Shown here piece by piece: positions 46,571 to 56,879 of a stretch of DNA of 64,000 nucleotides. Every line of letters starts with the position of its first letter. Position 1 is the first letter of the stretch. The stretch lies in the NCBI GenBank assembly GCA_963772965.1, contig CAVYZU010000014.1, positions 1-64,000 of the forward strand. Direction: 5' to 3'. The stretch is from AP-15 sp963772965 (lineage in GTDB: Bacteria > Pseudomonadota > Alphaproteobacteria > ATCC43930 > CGMCC-115725). Position numbers and translations under genes: made by a program. The notes beneath the pieces are model-generated. The model was not told where the DNA came from. It saw nothing but the letters and a program-made list of their open reading frames with translations, and did not search any database.

Positions 46571-48466
46571 GTGGTAGACAGTCTCGCGGTCGAACGAAAG
46601 CTCGCCGCCATCTTTGCCGCCGATGTCGCCGAATACAGCCGGCTGATGGGCGTCGATGAGGTCGGCACGTTGCGTCGGTTGCAGGCCTATCGCGCAATTC
46701 TCGACGAACTTATAGCGAGCCACCACGGCCGCATCTTCAACACCGCAGGCGACAGCGTCGTCGCCGATTTTGCCAGCGCCATCGACGCCGTCGAATGCGC
46801 GGTCGCGGTGCAGCAGGCGATCGCCCGCGAGAATGCCGACCGCCCGCCCCAGGAACAGATGCGGTTCCGCATCGGCGTCCATGTCGGGGACGTCATCGTC
46901 GAAGGATCCAATCTTTACGGCGACAGCGTCAACATCGCCGCCCGGCTCGAAGCATTGGCCGAACCCGGTGGGGTCTGTCTATCGGGGGCGGTGCGCGATC
47001 AAATCGGCGCCCGTTTGCCGGTCGCTTTTACGTCATTGGGCGAGCAGCACGTCAAGAACATCGCCGAACCGATCCGCGCGTTTAAGCTCGAAGACATACC
47101 GGGTGGCCCCGCCGCCACGTCGCACGGTCGGCGCCGACAAAGATTGGCTTTGGGTGTTGTCGCGGCGACGCTGGCACTGATCGTGGCCGGAGGCGCGTGG
47201 TGGCTGAACAAGGGGGCGCCGTCGCCCGCGATCACAGCCGAGCAGACCTTGACCGCCCCACGACTGTCGATGGTCGTTTTGCCGTTTGCCAATCTCAGCA
47301 ACGACCGGCAGCAGGAATATTTTGCCGACGGCATCACCGACGATCTGATAACCGATCTGTCCCGGATCGAGGGCAGCGTGATGATCGCCCGCAACACCGC
47401 CTTTACCTACAAGGGGAAGGAGGTCGACGCCCGCAAAATCGGCCGCGAACTCGGGGTGCGCTATGTCGTCGAAGGCAGTGTGCAACGCTCGGGTAAGGAA
47501 GTGCGGATCAATGTCGAGCTGGTCGATGCCGCGACCAACGCTCAGCTATGGGCGGAACGGTTCGATCGCGACGTCGGCGATCTGTTCGCGGTGCAAAACG
47601 AAATTACCGCCCGCGTCGCCCGCGCGCTGCAATCGCAACTGGCGATCGCCGAGGCGGCGCGCCCGATCGCCCATCCCGATGCGCTCGATTACATTCTTCG
47701 CGGGCGCGCCGAGGTGACAAAGCCGATCTCGCGCGAGACCTATCAGGCCGCGATCCACGATTTCGAGACCGCGCTAAAGCTCGACCCCCAATCTTCCGAC
47801 GCAAAGACTTGGCTTGCGGCGGTACTGGCGGTGCGCACGCTCGACGAGCTCAGCGATACGCCGGCAGACGACCTCCACCGCGCCGAGGACCTCGACGCGC
47901 GCGCCCTGGCGGCGGAACCAAACAGCGCGCTTGCCCACTATGTCAGAGGCCAGGTGCTGCGCGCACAAGCGCGTTGCGTCGAAGCCATCCCCGAATATGA
48001 GACCGCGATTTCACTCGACCGCAGCCGCGCTCCGGCATACGCACATGTCGGCTGGTGCAAGTTCCTATCGGGATCGATGGACGGAGCGATCCCCTATCTC
48101 GAACAGGCCATCCATCTGAGCCCGCACGAGCCCGGGATCGCCGCATGGTATGGACGGATCGGGGTGATGCAATTGCTGCAGGGGAATGTCGACGAGGCGC
48201 TTTTGTCGCTGGAGCGGGCGCGCAGCGAAAATGCGCGGCTTCCGTTCGTCCACGCCTACCTCGCTGCCGCCTACGCGACGACCGGGGATCACGACCGTGC
48301 CGCCAAGGAACTGGCCGATGCCCAGCGGCTTGGCAGCGGCTATTCGAGCGTGACGGCGGTCAAGAAGTCGATTTGGTATGACAATCCCAAAATCCGCGCG
48401 CTGGCCGAAACGCACTATTTTCCGGCACTGCGCCGCGCCGGGTTGCCGGAAGGCGGCTCCTCCTAG
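46571..48466 (+). CDS. Class III adenylate/guanylate cyclase with TolB-N-like and TPR domains
   Basis: A 631-residue membrane signalling protein. The cyclase domain comes first: KLAAIFAADVAEYSRLMGVD with a metal Asp, GRIFNTAGDSVVADF with the second Asp, and GDSVNIAARLEAL with the transition-state Asn/Arg. One TM helix (VAATLALIVAGGAWWL) at about residue 200 follows. Outside it lies a TolB-N-like domain (VVLPFANLSNDRQQEYFADG, VEGSVQRSGKEVRINVELVD), then several TPR-like repeats to the end. The start is GTG with GAGGATC upstream. The layout is frequent in rhizobial relatives; the input signal is unknown. Confidence 0.92.
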   Translation: MVDSLAVERKLAAIFAADVAEYSRLMGVDEVGTLRRLQAYRAILDELIASHHGRIFNTAGDSVVADFASAIDAVECAVAVQQAIARENADRPPQEQMRFRIGVHVGDVIVEGSNLYGDSVNIAARLEALAEPGGVCLSGAVRDQIGARLPVAFTSLGEQHVKNIAEPIRAFKLEDIPGGPAATSHGRRRQRLALGVVAATLALIVAGGAWWLNKGAPSPAITAEQTLTAPRLSMVVLPFANLSNDRQQEYFADGITDDLITDLSRIEGSVMIARNTAFTYKGKEVDARKIGRELGVRYVVEGSVQRSGKEVRINVELVDAATNAQLWAERFDRDVGDLFAVQNEITARVARALQSQLAIAEAARPIAHPDALDYILRGRAEVTKPISRETYQAAIHDFETALKLDPQSSDAKTWLAAVLAVRTLDELSDTPADDLHRAEDLDARALAAEPNSALAHYVRGQVLRAQARCVEAIPEYETAISLDRSRAPAYAHVGWCKFLSGSMDGAIPYLEQAIHLSPHEPGIAAWYGRIGVMQLLQGNVDEALLSLERARSENARLPFVHAYLAAAYATTGDHDRAAKELADAQRLGSGYSSVTAVKKSIWYDNPKIRALAETHYFPALRRAGLPEGGSS

Positions 48467-48533
48467 GCTCGGGCCCCGAACTAGCGCGGCCGTCCGGTGT
48501 TGTCGAGGTAAAGCGATCGGGATAGCGCGGGCG

Positions 48534-48848
48534 ATGATATTAATTCCAAAGCTGCATATCGCTTTAAAAGCTGCCGGGCTCGCAGCGGCGCTCGTGCTTG
48601 CCGGATGCGACGGGCTCACCAATGCGCCGGCCCCGCCGCCACCACCCGTCGCGTTGGGCGGCTATCCGCCGTGGACCTTGCATCAATCACCGGAGCGAAT
48701 TGCGCTGCGGTGGTATCCCGACGCGACACCGACCGTCGCCGCAAATAATGTCGCGCGGCTTCACTGCGCAACCCGGGATAAGACCGCCGAACTCGTCTCC
48801 GATACGCGCGACGGCAGCGCCGAGATCGCCGAATATCGTTGTCGCTGA
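48534..48848 (+). CDS. Small putative lipoprotein
   Basis: A 104-residue protein whose start MILIPKLHIALKAAGLAAAL continues to LVLAGC, a lipobox, so it should be lipid-anchored after Cys about residue 25. A proline-rich linker (APAPPPPP) follows, then a small domain with RIALRWYPDATPTVAANNVA and two further cysteines. I do not recognise a family. It lies between the cyclase and RidA genes on the same strand. Confidence 0.68.
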   Translation: MILIPKLHIALKAAGLAAALVLAGCDGLTNAPAPPPPPVALGGYPPWTLHQSPERIALRWYPDATPTVAANNVARLHCATRDKTAELVSDTRDGSAEIAEYRCR

Positions 48849-48901
48849 AACCAGCCGGGGCTTCGGCTATGCTGCGGAGCCAATACAGCGGAGACGGCAA
48901 G

Positions 48902-49363
48902 ATGGCGTTTGAGCAAAGGCTGAAGGAACTCAAGATCGACTTGCCGACGGTCGGTGCGCCGCTCGGCAACTACGTGCATGCCAAGCGCGTCGGAAATTTG
49001 CTGTACTTGTCGGGCAAGGGCCCGCCCGATGTCGATGGCAAGATGCCGCGCGGCAAGCTCGGCGCCGGCGTGCCGATCGAAGAGGGCTATCGCCATGCCC
49101 GTGGCGTCGGGCTGGTGCTGATCGCGGCGATGCGTGAGGCGCTGGGAGGTGATCTCGACCGGGTCGAGGACATCGTCAAAATGTTGGGCATGGTCAACGC
49201 CGCACCCGATTTCGAAGACCATCCCAAGGTCATCAACGGCTGCTCCGATTTGTTTGTCGAAGTCTTTGGCGAGCACGGCCGGCACGCGCGCTCGGCGGTC
49301 GGCATGGCCTCGTTGCCGGGCGGCATCCCGGTCGAGATCGAGGTCATTGTCGCGGTTAAATAA
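48902..49363 (+). CDS. RidA family protein
   Basis: A 153-residue protein of the YjgF/YER057c/UK114 fold: LPTVGAPLGNYVHAKRVGNL, LLYLSGKGPPDVDGK, LDRVEDIVKMLGMVNAAPDF and a C-terminal GRHARSAVGMASLPGGIPVE followed by VEIEVIV, where the family Arg and Glu lie. RidA proteins hydrolyse reactive enamines/imines, although this longer subfamily is less defined. The ATG at 48902 is preceded by CGGAGACGG; the upstream in-frame extension is not needed. It is convergent with the next gene. Confidence 0.9.
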   Translation: MAFEQRLKELKIDLPTVGAPLGNYVHAKRVGNLLYLSGKGPPDVDGKMPRGKLGAGVPIEEGYRHARGVGLVLIAAMREALGGDLDRVEDIVKMLGMVNAAPDFEDHPKVINGCSDLFVEVFGEHGRHARSAVGMASLPGGIPVEIEVIVAVK

Positions 49364-49380
49364 GGGGTGAATAAAACGTG

Positions 49381-50727
49381 TTACGGTGCCGCCGATTGAT
49401 GCCTCTGGGGCGCGAGCAACGCGGCGATGCAGGTGGCTCCGGCAGCCCAATACACGTATCGGTAATCTCCCCCTGGTCCGACCACCGCCAGAGGCACGGC
49501 ATAGAAAGCGGCGGATAATGCCACCAACAACCCCCGATAGTATGCGTGTGGACGCTTCAGATATAAAATAAACATAGTTACCGATGATGCAAAAGACAAG
49601 GCTATCCAGAATGCATCGGTAACCAGAACATATATTGGAAAATGAACTCCGATGAAAATTATCACACTGGCGATGAACTTAAACACTCCATTTTGAGCGA
49701 ACCCGAATTCAAAAGATTCCCGATTCGGCTCGAGTGTAAAGGTTGTCTGAGGCCATAACAACGTGCGCGTATAATCGAGGCGATGAGCGAGGTACTCGCG
49801 TGGATAACTCACAACTGCGCGCGCCCACAGCGGTAGCAGGCCCTTTTGCCACGTTCCAGAGTCCCAAAGACGGTCGAAGACAAAATGGCACTCTCCCCAG
49901 GGTGATAGCGGATCCCAATGCATAGGAGCGTAACAGGTAGTCAAGATTTGCTTCGTCTCGTCATCGGACCAAAGGCCCGGTACGAGATTCTGATTAATGC
50001 GGTGTGAAATCCCCACCAGGTCGAACAGGAAAATTTCGTTTTCCATATGCTTTTTTGCAGAATGAACGACGAAGGTATCCAGCGCTTTATCAACGCCAAA
50101 CACGGCCGCGACGGTCAACGCGGTTGCTATCAACCCCCGGCCCAGAACCACCCGCAACAGCCGACGCTCGGGGGCTTGCGGCCAAAGATGAAGGACGAGA
50201 AGCGGCACCGCCGCAACAAAGGAGTTGTGCCTAGCTAACGACCCAATCACCAGCAGCCCCCAAATCATTGCCGAACGCCACGACAAAATTCTTGATCCCG
50301 TCGGCTGCAAAAGGATCAAGCCCAACGCCACAACAAAACACCCAAATACGAGAACGTCCTTCCAAATAGTACCAGAAATATTCAGAAGGAATGGAGAGAA
50401 CGGTAGTATACATAACAAGACATACTTTATATAATCTGTTAGCCTTGTGCCCAATTCGTCGATTACCGCCAAACCTACAAGGAAAAATCCTCCCCAATAC
50501 AGTATGAGCAGCAACAAGAAAAAACCCTCGGGGCCCGGCACAATCTTATGCGTCAAAGACCAGATAAGCGGCAGGATGGGAGGGTGCCAATCATCAAACT
50601 GAAATGTTTGAGCCTGATGGAATTGCGTAGAAGAATCATTTGCCATAAGTCCCGGAAAATAGGCATAATGCGTGAGAAGCGCTCCGAACATAATAACAAG
50701 AAAATATATAGTCCGTCTCATTGTCAT
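49381..50727 (-). CDS. Polytopic membrane protein, GT-C-like, AT-rich gene
   Basis: A roughly 448-residue integral membrane protein with about 10 hydrophobic helices (for example IYFLVIMFGALLTHYAYFPG, GFFLLLLILYWGGFFLVGLA, VFGCFVVALGLILLQP). It has NISGTIWKDVLVFG and a long acidic/aromatic loop with NQNLVPGLWSDDETKQ. It looks like a lipid-linked-sugar transferase or related protein, but no catalytic motif is certain. The gene is visibly more AT-rich than neighbours, a sign of acquisition. The ATG at 50727 has GAGG upstream. Confidence 0.72.
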   Translation of the reverse strand: MTMRRTIYFLVIMFGALLTHYAYFPGLMANDSSTQFHQAQTFQFDDWHPPILPLIWSLTHKIVPGPEGFFLLLLILYWGGFFLVGLAVIDELGTRLTDYIKYVLLCILPFSPFLLNISGTIWKDVLVFGCFVVALGLILLQPTGSRILSWRSAMIWGLLVIGSLARHNSFVAAVPLLVLHLWPQAPERRLLRVVLGRGLIATALTVAAVFGVDKALDTFVVHSAKKHMENEIFLFDLVGISHRINQNLVPGLWSDDETKQILTTCYAPMHWDPLSPWGECHFVFDRLWDSGTWQKGLLPLWARAVVSYPREYLAHRLDYTRTLLWPQTTFTLEPNRESFEFGFAQNGVFKFIASVIIFIGVHFPIYVLVTDAFWIALSFASSVTMFILYLKRPHAYYRGLLVALSAAFYAVPLAVVGPGGDYRYVYWAAGATCIAALLAPQRHQSAAP

Positions 50728-50910
50728 GATGGCACGCCTCACGGCCCCTGCATCCCCGCGAGCCAGTTATACGCTAATTGTAAAAAGGCGGAGTAATGTC
50801 CGCGCCGGCGTGATCAGCGTGAAGTTAGAAACGAGATGCTACTGCGCTGGCTCTGTGCGCTTTCGTTCGAGGGCCGACAGCAGTTCCTAATTGTGCAGCA
50901 CTTCCTAATT

Positions 50911-52182
50911 ATGGTGAGAATGAGTTGCTCGCAAGCAGCCGACCCGAGCCCGGAGCGCAGGCAGGTCGGCCAGCTGATGCTGTTTTTCGCGCTCGTCTAC
51001 GTCGTCGAAGGCCTCGGGCAGACGGGCGGGCTGATCGCCCAGCCGCTCAACTATTACTTGAAGCAGGTTTACGGGTGGACGCCGGTGCAAGTCACGGCTG
51101 GGCTCACCGTGTTGAACCTGCCATGGATCATCAAACCGGTTTACGGCGTCGTCTCGGATTTCGTCCCGCTATTCGGGTATCGCCGCAAAGCCTATCTGAT
51201 CGTTTCGAATGCGCTTGCGGCGGCGGCGTTTTTCTGGGTGACGCAGCTCAGCGGACCGCAATCGCTGATTCTGGTGCTGCTGCTGACCGCCTACGCGATG
51301 GCGATCTCCAGCACGTTGTGCGGCGCGCTGCTGGTCGAAAATGGTCAGCGGCTGCACAGCAGCGACGCCTTTATCAATCAGCAATGGCTGTGGTTCAACG
51401 TCGCCGCCGTGGCGAGCGCCTTTCTCGGCGGCGAATTGGTGGCGCGTATGTCGCCCGGGGGTGCGCTCCATATGGCGGCGGCGATCATCGCCATCGCCCC
51501 GTTCGCCGCCATCTTTGCGACGGTATTTCTGATCGACGAGACGCCGAGCCACCTCGATCTCGGCGAACTCAAGAACACCTTTCGCGCCCTATTGGCGACC
51601 TTTGCCCAGCGGGAGTTACGGCTGATCGGGCTTTTTCTGTTTCTCTACTATCTTAATCCCGGCTTTGGTTTACCGCTGTATTATTATATGACCGATACGC
51701 TCAAGTTTTCGCAAAGCTTCATCGGCATTCTCGGAGCGATCAATTCAGTCGGCTGGATCGTCGGCGCGATCCTCTATCGCCGCTTCCTCGACGGGATGAC
51801 GTCACGACGGCTGCTGAATTACAGCGTTTTGATCGGCGCCGTAACGACGGCGGCTTTTCTGCTGTTGTCGAACCAACTGAGCGCCGCAATTATCAATTTC
51901 TTCAGCGGCATGGCCGGCATGATCGCGTTTGTCGCGACCCTCAGCCTGGCGGCGGATTTTTGCCCAAAGCGCGCCGAGGGCTTCGCTTTTGCGACATTGA
52001 TGTCATTGCTCAATTTGTCGTCGGCAGTGTCGAACAATCTTGGCTCGTTTTTGTACGAGGACCTTTTTCAAAATCGGCTGGCGCCGCTGATCATCGTATC
52101 GGCCGCTTCGACTGCGGTGATTTTTGTGTTTATCCCGTTGCTGCGGCTGGGCGACAAGCCGTCCGGCGTCCCCGCCACCTGA
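50911..52182 (+). CDS. MFS carrier of the folate-biopterin (BT1) type
   Basis: An integral membrane transporter of about 424 residues with some 12 helices. The family-typical block NYYLKQVYGWTPVQVTAGLT followed by LNLPWIIKPVYGVVSDFVPL and GYRRKAYL identifies the BT1 branch of the major facilitator superfamily. In protozoa and plants such proteins carry folates or pteridines. The substrate in bacteria is generally not known. The frame is open further upstream; I place the start at the ATG at 50911, but 50836 or 50920 are possible. Confidence 0.85.
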   Translation: MVRMSCSQAADPSPERRQVGQLMLFFALVYVVEGLGQTGGLIAQPLNYYLKQVYGWTPVQVTAGLTVLNLPWIIKPVYGVVSDFVPLFGYRRKAYLIVSNALAAAAFFWVTQLSGPQSLILVLLLTAYAMAISSTLCGALLVENGQRLHSSDAFINQQWLWFNVAAVASAFLGGELVARMSPGGALHMAAAIIAIAPFAAIFATVFLIDETPSHLDLGELKNTFRALLATFAQRELRLIGLFLFLYYLNPGFGLPLYYYMTDTLKFSQSFIGILGAINSVGWIVGAILYRRFLDGMTSRRLLNYSVLIGAVTTAAFLLLSNQLSAAIINFFSGMAGMIAFVATLSLAADFCPKRAEGFAFATLMSLLNLSSAVSNNLGSFLYEDLFQNRLAPLIIVSAASTAVIFVFIPLLRLGDKPSGVPAT

Positions 52183-52277
52183 AGACCACAAATCCCACCG
52201 TACCCCGTCGACCAATTCCGCGGCGACGGCGCGCCGTGCTATGGAGAATACGGGTTCGGGATTTGAGGGGGCTGGGT

Positions 52278-53177
52278 TTGATTTTGCGTCGCGCCGGCAA
52301 TCGTGGGCTTCGTTATGCGCCGGCCTTGCTGATATCAGCGGTGGCCGTCTTGCCGGCGCGGGCGGAAGACCTTCCGTCGGTGGTCATGCCGCCACCCTCG
52401 GCCAGCGGAGTGCAGCGGATGCCGCCGCCATCGGCAGAGGCCGATGCCGAAACCTATGCCCGCTGTATGAAACTCGCCCGCCAGGATCCCGAGGCCGCGC
52501 AACGTCTTGCGGATGCCTGGCGGAAGCGTGGCGGCGCCCATCCGGCCGAGCATTGCGCTGCTGTGGCGCTGATATCGCTTGGCAAATACAAGGAGGGCGC
52601 AGCCCGCTTACAGGCTTTGGCCCAGGCGATGACCAAGGCGCCGACCTCTCTGCGCGCCGATGTGCTCGATCAGGCAGGGCAGGCCTGGCTGCTCGCGGGC
52701 GACCCGGTGCGGGCTTATACAGCGGCTGGTGAAGCCGTGTCGCTCGCTCCGGGCGATCCTGAAATCCTGATCGACCGCTCCGAAGCGGCGGCGGCGAATG
52801 GTTACCTCGATCGCGCCGTGACCGATCTCGACCGGGTGTTGACGCATGACCCGAAACGGGTTGACGCGCTCGTCTATCGCGCCGCCGCCAACCGCGAGCT
52901 CGACCGGCTCGACCCGGCTCGCGCCGATATCGACAAGGCGCTGGACTTGGCCCCGCATTCGGCTACGGCGTTGCTCGAGCGCGGCAATATCCGCCGGTTG
53001 CTAGGCGACCGCGACGGCGCTCGCCGCGATTGGGAGGAGATCGGCCGACTGGCTCCGGGGAGCCCGGCGGATATGGCGGCGCGGGCCAATATCGAGCGAA
53101 TGGCGCAAGGACTGGGCAAGGGACCCGGCGCGGCGGCGCCGTCTGCCGGGGCGGCCGGCAAGCCACCCGGGCCATGA
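52278..53177 (+). CDS. Exported TPR protein
   Basis: About 299 residues. A TTG at 52278 has AGGGGG six bases upstream and gives a good signal peptide (RYAPALLISAVAVLPARAED). After a Pro-rich linker and a SEL1/TPR-like beginning (ARCMKLARQDPEAAQRLADA), several TPR hairpins follow (AWLLAGDPVRAYTAAGEAVS, DRAVTDLDRVLTHDPKRVDA, RADIDKALDLAPHSATALLE). Its stop overlaps the xylanase start by four bases, so the two are translationally coupled. Probably a periplasmic scaffold. Confidence 0.8.
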   Translation: MILRRAGNRGLRYAPALLISAVAVLPARAEDLPSVVMPPPSASGVQRMPPPSAEADAETYARCMKLARQDPEAAQRLADAWRKRGGAHPAEHCAAVALISLGKYKEGAARLQALAQAMTKAPTSLRADVLDQAGQAWLLAGDPVRAYTAAGEAVSLAPGDPEILIDRSEAAAANGYLDRAVTDLDRVLTHDPKRVDALVYRAAANRELDRLDPARADIDKALDLAPHSATALLERGNIRRLLGDRDGARRDWEEIGRLAPGSPADMAARANIERMAQGLGKGPGAAAPSAGAAGKPPGP

Positions 53178-54328
53178 GCAGCCGGGATATTCGCGGCCCG
53201 CAGCGGCGCCAGATCATCGCCGGCGGAATGGCGGCGCTCGGTGGCGTCGCTGCCGCTCGGTTTGGCGGATCGTCGCAAGCCGCTGAGATCGAGAGCCTGA
53301 AACGGCTCGCAGCGGCCAAAGGATTGATCTACGGCACAACGATCGCGGCTTGGCAGATCACTCACGATCCTGAGTTTATTGGTCTTGTCGGGCGGCAGGC
53401 CGGTCTGGTGGTCCCCGAAAACGACATGAAATGGCAGGACATCAACCTCGGCAAGCCGGGAAAGGACGACTACACCCGGGCGGACACCGTCGCCGGCTTT
53501 GCGGTCGAGAGCGGCATGGTTCTGCGTGGTCATAATCTCTTGTGGTACTTCCGCACGCCGAGTTGGTTTTTTGCATTGCCCGATCGCGCCGCCAAAGAAC
53601 GCGCGGTGGTCGATCGCATCACCACCCTCGTCGGTCGTTACCGGGGCATCGTCCATAGCTGGGATGTCGTCAACGAGCCGATCGAGCCCAAGGACGGGCG
53701 CGCCGACGGGCTGCGCCGGGCGGTTTTTCTCGATGCCCTCGGCCCCGGCTATCTCGATCTCGCCTATCGGCTGGCACATGCGACCGATCCCAAGGCCCAC
53801 CTCGTCGTCAATGAATACGATGTCGAGCTCGACACTCCCGAGCACGAAACCCGTCGCAAGGTCCTGCTCGATCTGTTGCGGCGGATGCAGAAGGCGGGCA
53901 CGCCGGTCGATGCGGTCGGCATCCAGGCGCATTTGACCGCGGTCGGCGGCCCGCCGTTTTCGGCCGAGCAGCTGCGGCGATTTTTTGCCGATATCGCGGC
54001 GCTCGGATTAACGATCCAGATCACCGAACTCGACGTGACTGACGAGAATGCACCGGCCGACATCGCGATTCGCGACCGGCTGGTCGCCAACACCTACCGC
54101 CGGTTTCTCGATGCCGCGCTCGACGAACCGGCGGTCAAGATGGTGGTGACTTGGGGTCTTTCGGACCGGCACAGCTGGATCGTGCGCCGCGAGACCAACG
54201 AAGCGCGATGGCGCAAGGATGGGCTGCCATCGCGGCCATTGCCGTTCGACGCCGAGCTGCGCCCCAAAACCGCCTTCACGGCGCTCGCCGAAGCGCTCAA
54301 ACACGCGCCCACGCGTTCTCCCGGCTGA
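53174..54328 (+). CDS. GH10 endo-1,4-beta-xylanase
   Basis: A 384-residue glycoside hydrolase family 10 enzyme, a (beta/alpha)8 barrel. The acid/base Glu is in VHSWDVVNEPIEP and the nucleophile in IQITELDVTDE. GLVVPENDMKWQ, VLRGHNLLWYFRTPSWFF and VTWGLSDRHSWI are further family blocks. The leader has QRRQIIAGGMAALGG, compatible with Tat export. The ATG overlaps the TPR gene stop. It acts on xylan or related glucans outside the cytoplasm. A broken TonB receptor gene lies convergently downstream. Confidence 0.93.
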   Translation: MSSRDIRGPQRRQIIAGGMAALGGVAAARFGGSSQAAEIESLKRLAAAKGLIYGTTIAAWQITHDPEFIGLVGRQAGLVVPENDMKWQDINLGKPGKDDYTRADTVAGFAVESGMVLRGHNLLWYFRTPSWFFALPDRAAKERAVVDRITTLVGRYRGIVHSWDVVNEPIEPKDGRADGLRRAVFLDALGPGYLDLAYRLAHATDPKAHLVVNEYDVELDTPEHETRRKVLLDLLRRMQKAGTPVDAVGIQAHLTAVGGPPFSAEQLRRFFADIAALGLTIQITELDVTDENAPADIAIRDRLVANTYRRFLDAALDEPAVKMVVTWGLSDRHSWIVRRETNEARWRKDGLPSRPLPFDAELRPKTAFTALAEALKHAPTRSPG

Positions 54329-54341
54329 CGCGATACGGCGA

Positions 54342-56698
54342 TCAGAATGTCGCGCGCAATCCGACCGTGACGCCGATCGGGGCGGCCGGGGTGTAGCTGC
54401 GTGGGTTCGCAGCACCGGGCGCTTGCACGATCGGGATCGACGACGTCGGCGAAAACGTGCCGTAGGTGTAATAGGTCACGTTGAACGCGTTCTGCAGAAG
54501 GGCGAACAGCTGCAGGTTCTTCGTTACCTGATACTGAGTATGCAGGTTGACGACGAAATAGGGCGGCGTCTGCGGCGTTAGGTTGGCCTCGTCGCCAAAC
54601 AAATATTGTCCACTGGCGTAGATCCCGCTGCCGCCGACCGTCCACGCATCGCTGATCTTGTAATCGACGCCAAGCTTTAGTTGATTGGCCGGAATGCCGG
54701 GCAACCGGTCGCCAGGCTGGATCTGAATATTTCCGTTGGGGTCGGCCGCGGGGTTGTTTTCGCTCAATTCGGTAAATCCAGTTTGGAATTGCGCGTCGGT
54801 GTAGGAATAGGCGAGCCATGCCAGCAGACGCTGTGTCTTGTATTCGAGATTGAGGTCGATCCCTTGCCGCGCTGTCGAGCCGACATTCTGGAAGAATGCG
54901 CGGCCCTGGATCGGGCTGTTGACGAACAGGATGTCGTTGTCCAGGGTCGTGTGAAAATAGGCGAGGGTCGCCGACAGGGTCGCGTCGGCAGCCGGGTGGG
55001 CGCGGGCGCGCAATCCCGCCTCGACCGTATGCCCCACGACCTGCTGTAAATTTGGGTCGCCGACAAAAAAATTGGCGAGGCTGCACGGGCTCGTCGCACT
55101 GGCACAGGTCAGCTCCGCCGGGGTGGGCGCCCGGTTCGACACGGCGTAGCTGGCGTAGGCGCTGACGTCGGGTAGGAATTTCCAGGTCAAGCCGCCGGCC
55201 GGGTTGAAATGACTAAAGCTGTGATCGCCGGTCAGCGCGGCGCCAATCTGGTCATCGAGATTGAGCTGCGCGAAATTGTAGCGGCCGGCGAGGTTGGCCG
55301 ACAGCACCGGGGTGATGTCCAAGGTATCGGTGAGGAACGCGCCGTAATAGGCGTTTGACACGGCGACCCGCACCGGCGCGATCGACCCGTCCGCCTGGTC
55401 GATCGTGACGGCCGGACTAAAAAAGACGCGACTGTCGGGCGTCAAACCGCCGATTTGGGTGCTGGCCCCGAACAGAGTTCTGGCCGCCGTCAAAGCTGAT
55501 GCCGGCGATCACCTGGTTCGGATGGCCAAATACTGGGGTGCGATTGGTCGCCTGCAGCGCGGCGCCATAGCCATTGGTGTTGGTCGATTGCTGGTCGAGG
55601 TCGGAGTAAGGCCCGCCGCTTAGAAAATCGGAGATCGGGCTGCCGCTGCGGTCGGTGGCGTAGACGCCTGGGCTGACGCACAAAAACCCCGAACCGTCGT
55701 CGCACGGCGCAGCGTCCGGAACGTTGCCGTTCGCCACCTTCTGCTGCAGGTAGGTGTAATACACAACGCCTTGGAGTGATGTCTTATCGGAGATCCGGTA
55801 ATTGCCGTTCAGGTTGACCTGCGTATAGTTGTTGGTGATCAGGTTGGGCGCGGTGAATTGCGCGGCGGGATCGACCGCCAACAGCTCGACCGGGGAGGTT
55901 CCAGGGCCGTTGAGGCGGGTGTCGGCCTTGTTGACATTGATGTGGACCTCACCGCGCTCGCCGCGCCAGCCGAGATCGCCGTAAAAATTGGCGAGATCCG
56001 AGGACTGCAGGTCGCGCCAGCCGCCTTCATGCAATCCGCTCGCCGCGACATAGCTGGCGACATTCCCGACCTGGATGCCGGATTGCATTTCGCCCTGGTA
56101 GAGGTCGAACGAGCCTCCGAGCGCATCAACCTCATTGCCGTGATAGGTAAAGCCGTTCTTCATCTGCACCGCGAGCGCCCCGCCGAGAGCGTTGAGCCCG
56201 AAGACGGGGTTCGACCCGACCAAATCCATGCGGTCGATCGCGATGCTCGGGATTAGGTCCCAATTTACGGTGTCGCCAAAGGGCGAGTTGAAGCGGGCGC
56301 CATTGACGTAGACCGCGAGCCCTTGCGGCGTGCCCTGTAGCGGCGACGCCTCAAACCCATGATAGAACAAGCTCGGCTGAAACGGGTTTCCGGCGGCGTG
56401 CGTCGAGGGTCACCCCGGGAACCTGATCGTTGAGCGCACGTAGGGCATCGGGGTAGCCGGCGCGGCTGATGTCCCCGGCGTTGAGGATTTGAGTTTGAGC
56501 GGGCACCTTGTTGCGATCGACCCCCGATCCGAGGAGCGGCGTCGCTGCCACGACCTCGACCGTTGGTAATGTGATCGTTTGATCCGGCGCGTTGGTCGAG
56601 TTCGACGGCGCTTGTTGCGCCATTGCGGCGATCGGAAATGACATCAGCGCCCAGGATGCGATCGATGCGATCGTCCTCCAGCGCATCAACTCCGCCAT
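54342..56698 (-). pseudogene. TonB-dependent outer-membrane receptor with two frame breaks
   Basis: Three minus-strand frames make one receptor of about 785 residues. The first has the signal peptide (SWALMSFPIAAMAQ) and the start of the plug (TLPTVEVVAATPLLGSGVDR, GDISRAGYPDALRALNDQVP). The second begins LFYHGFEASPLQGTPQGLAV and carries the barrel start. The third (TLFGASTQIGGLTPDSRVFF onward) ends in the expected GVTVGLRATF. The breaks lie near 56398 and 55485; at the second, one extra G in GACGGCGGCC accounts for it. The receptor resembles those for large organic ligands. Inactive if the sequence is right. Confidence 0.88.
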
Positions 56699-56879
56699 CT
56701 CCCCCCGCGCGTGTCGTCCACAGAACCGCCTATTGAGGTCAGTTTAAGTCTAGAGTCTGGCCGCGGCCTAGCCGAACCGTCGCGGATTTCGACGCTGCTA
56801 CCTTCTTTTCTCGGGGCCGCTCCGCTACCCTTTCGTCGAGTTCGCGTGGAATGACGCGTTTGTCTCGGAGGCGCCGGCG

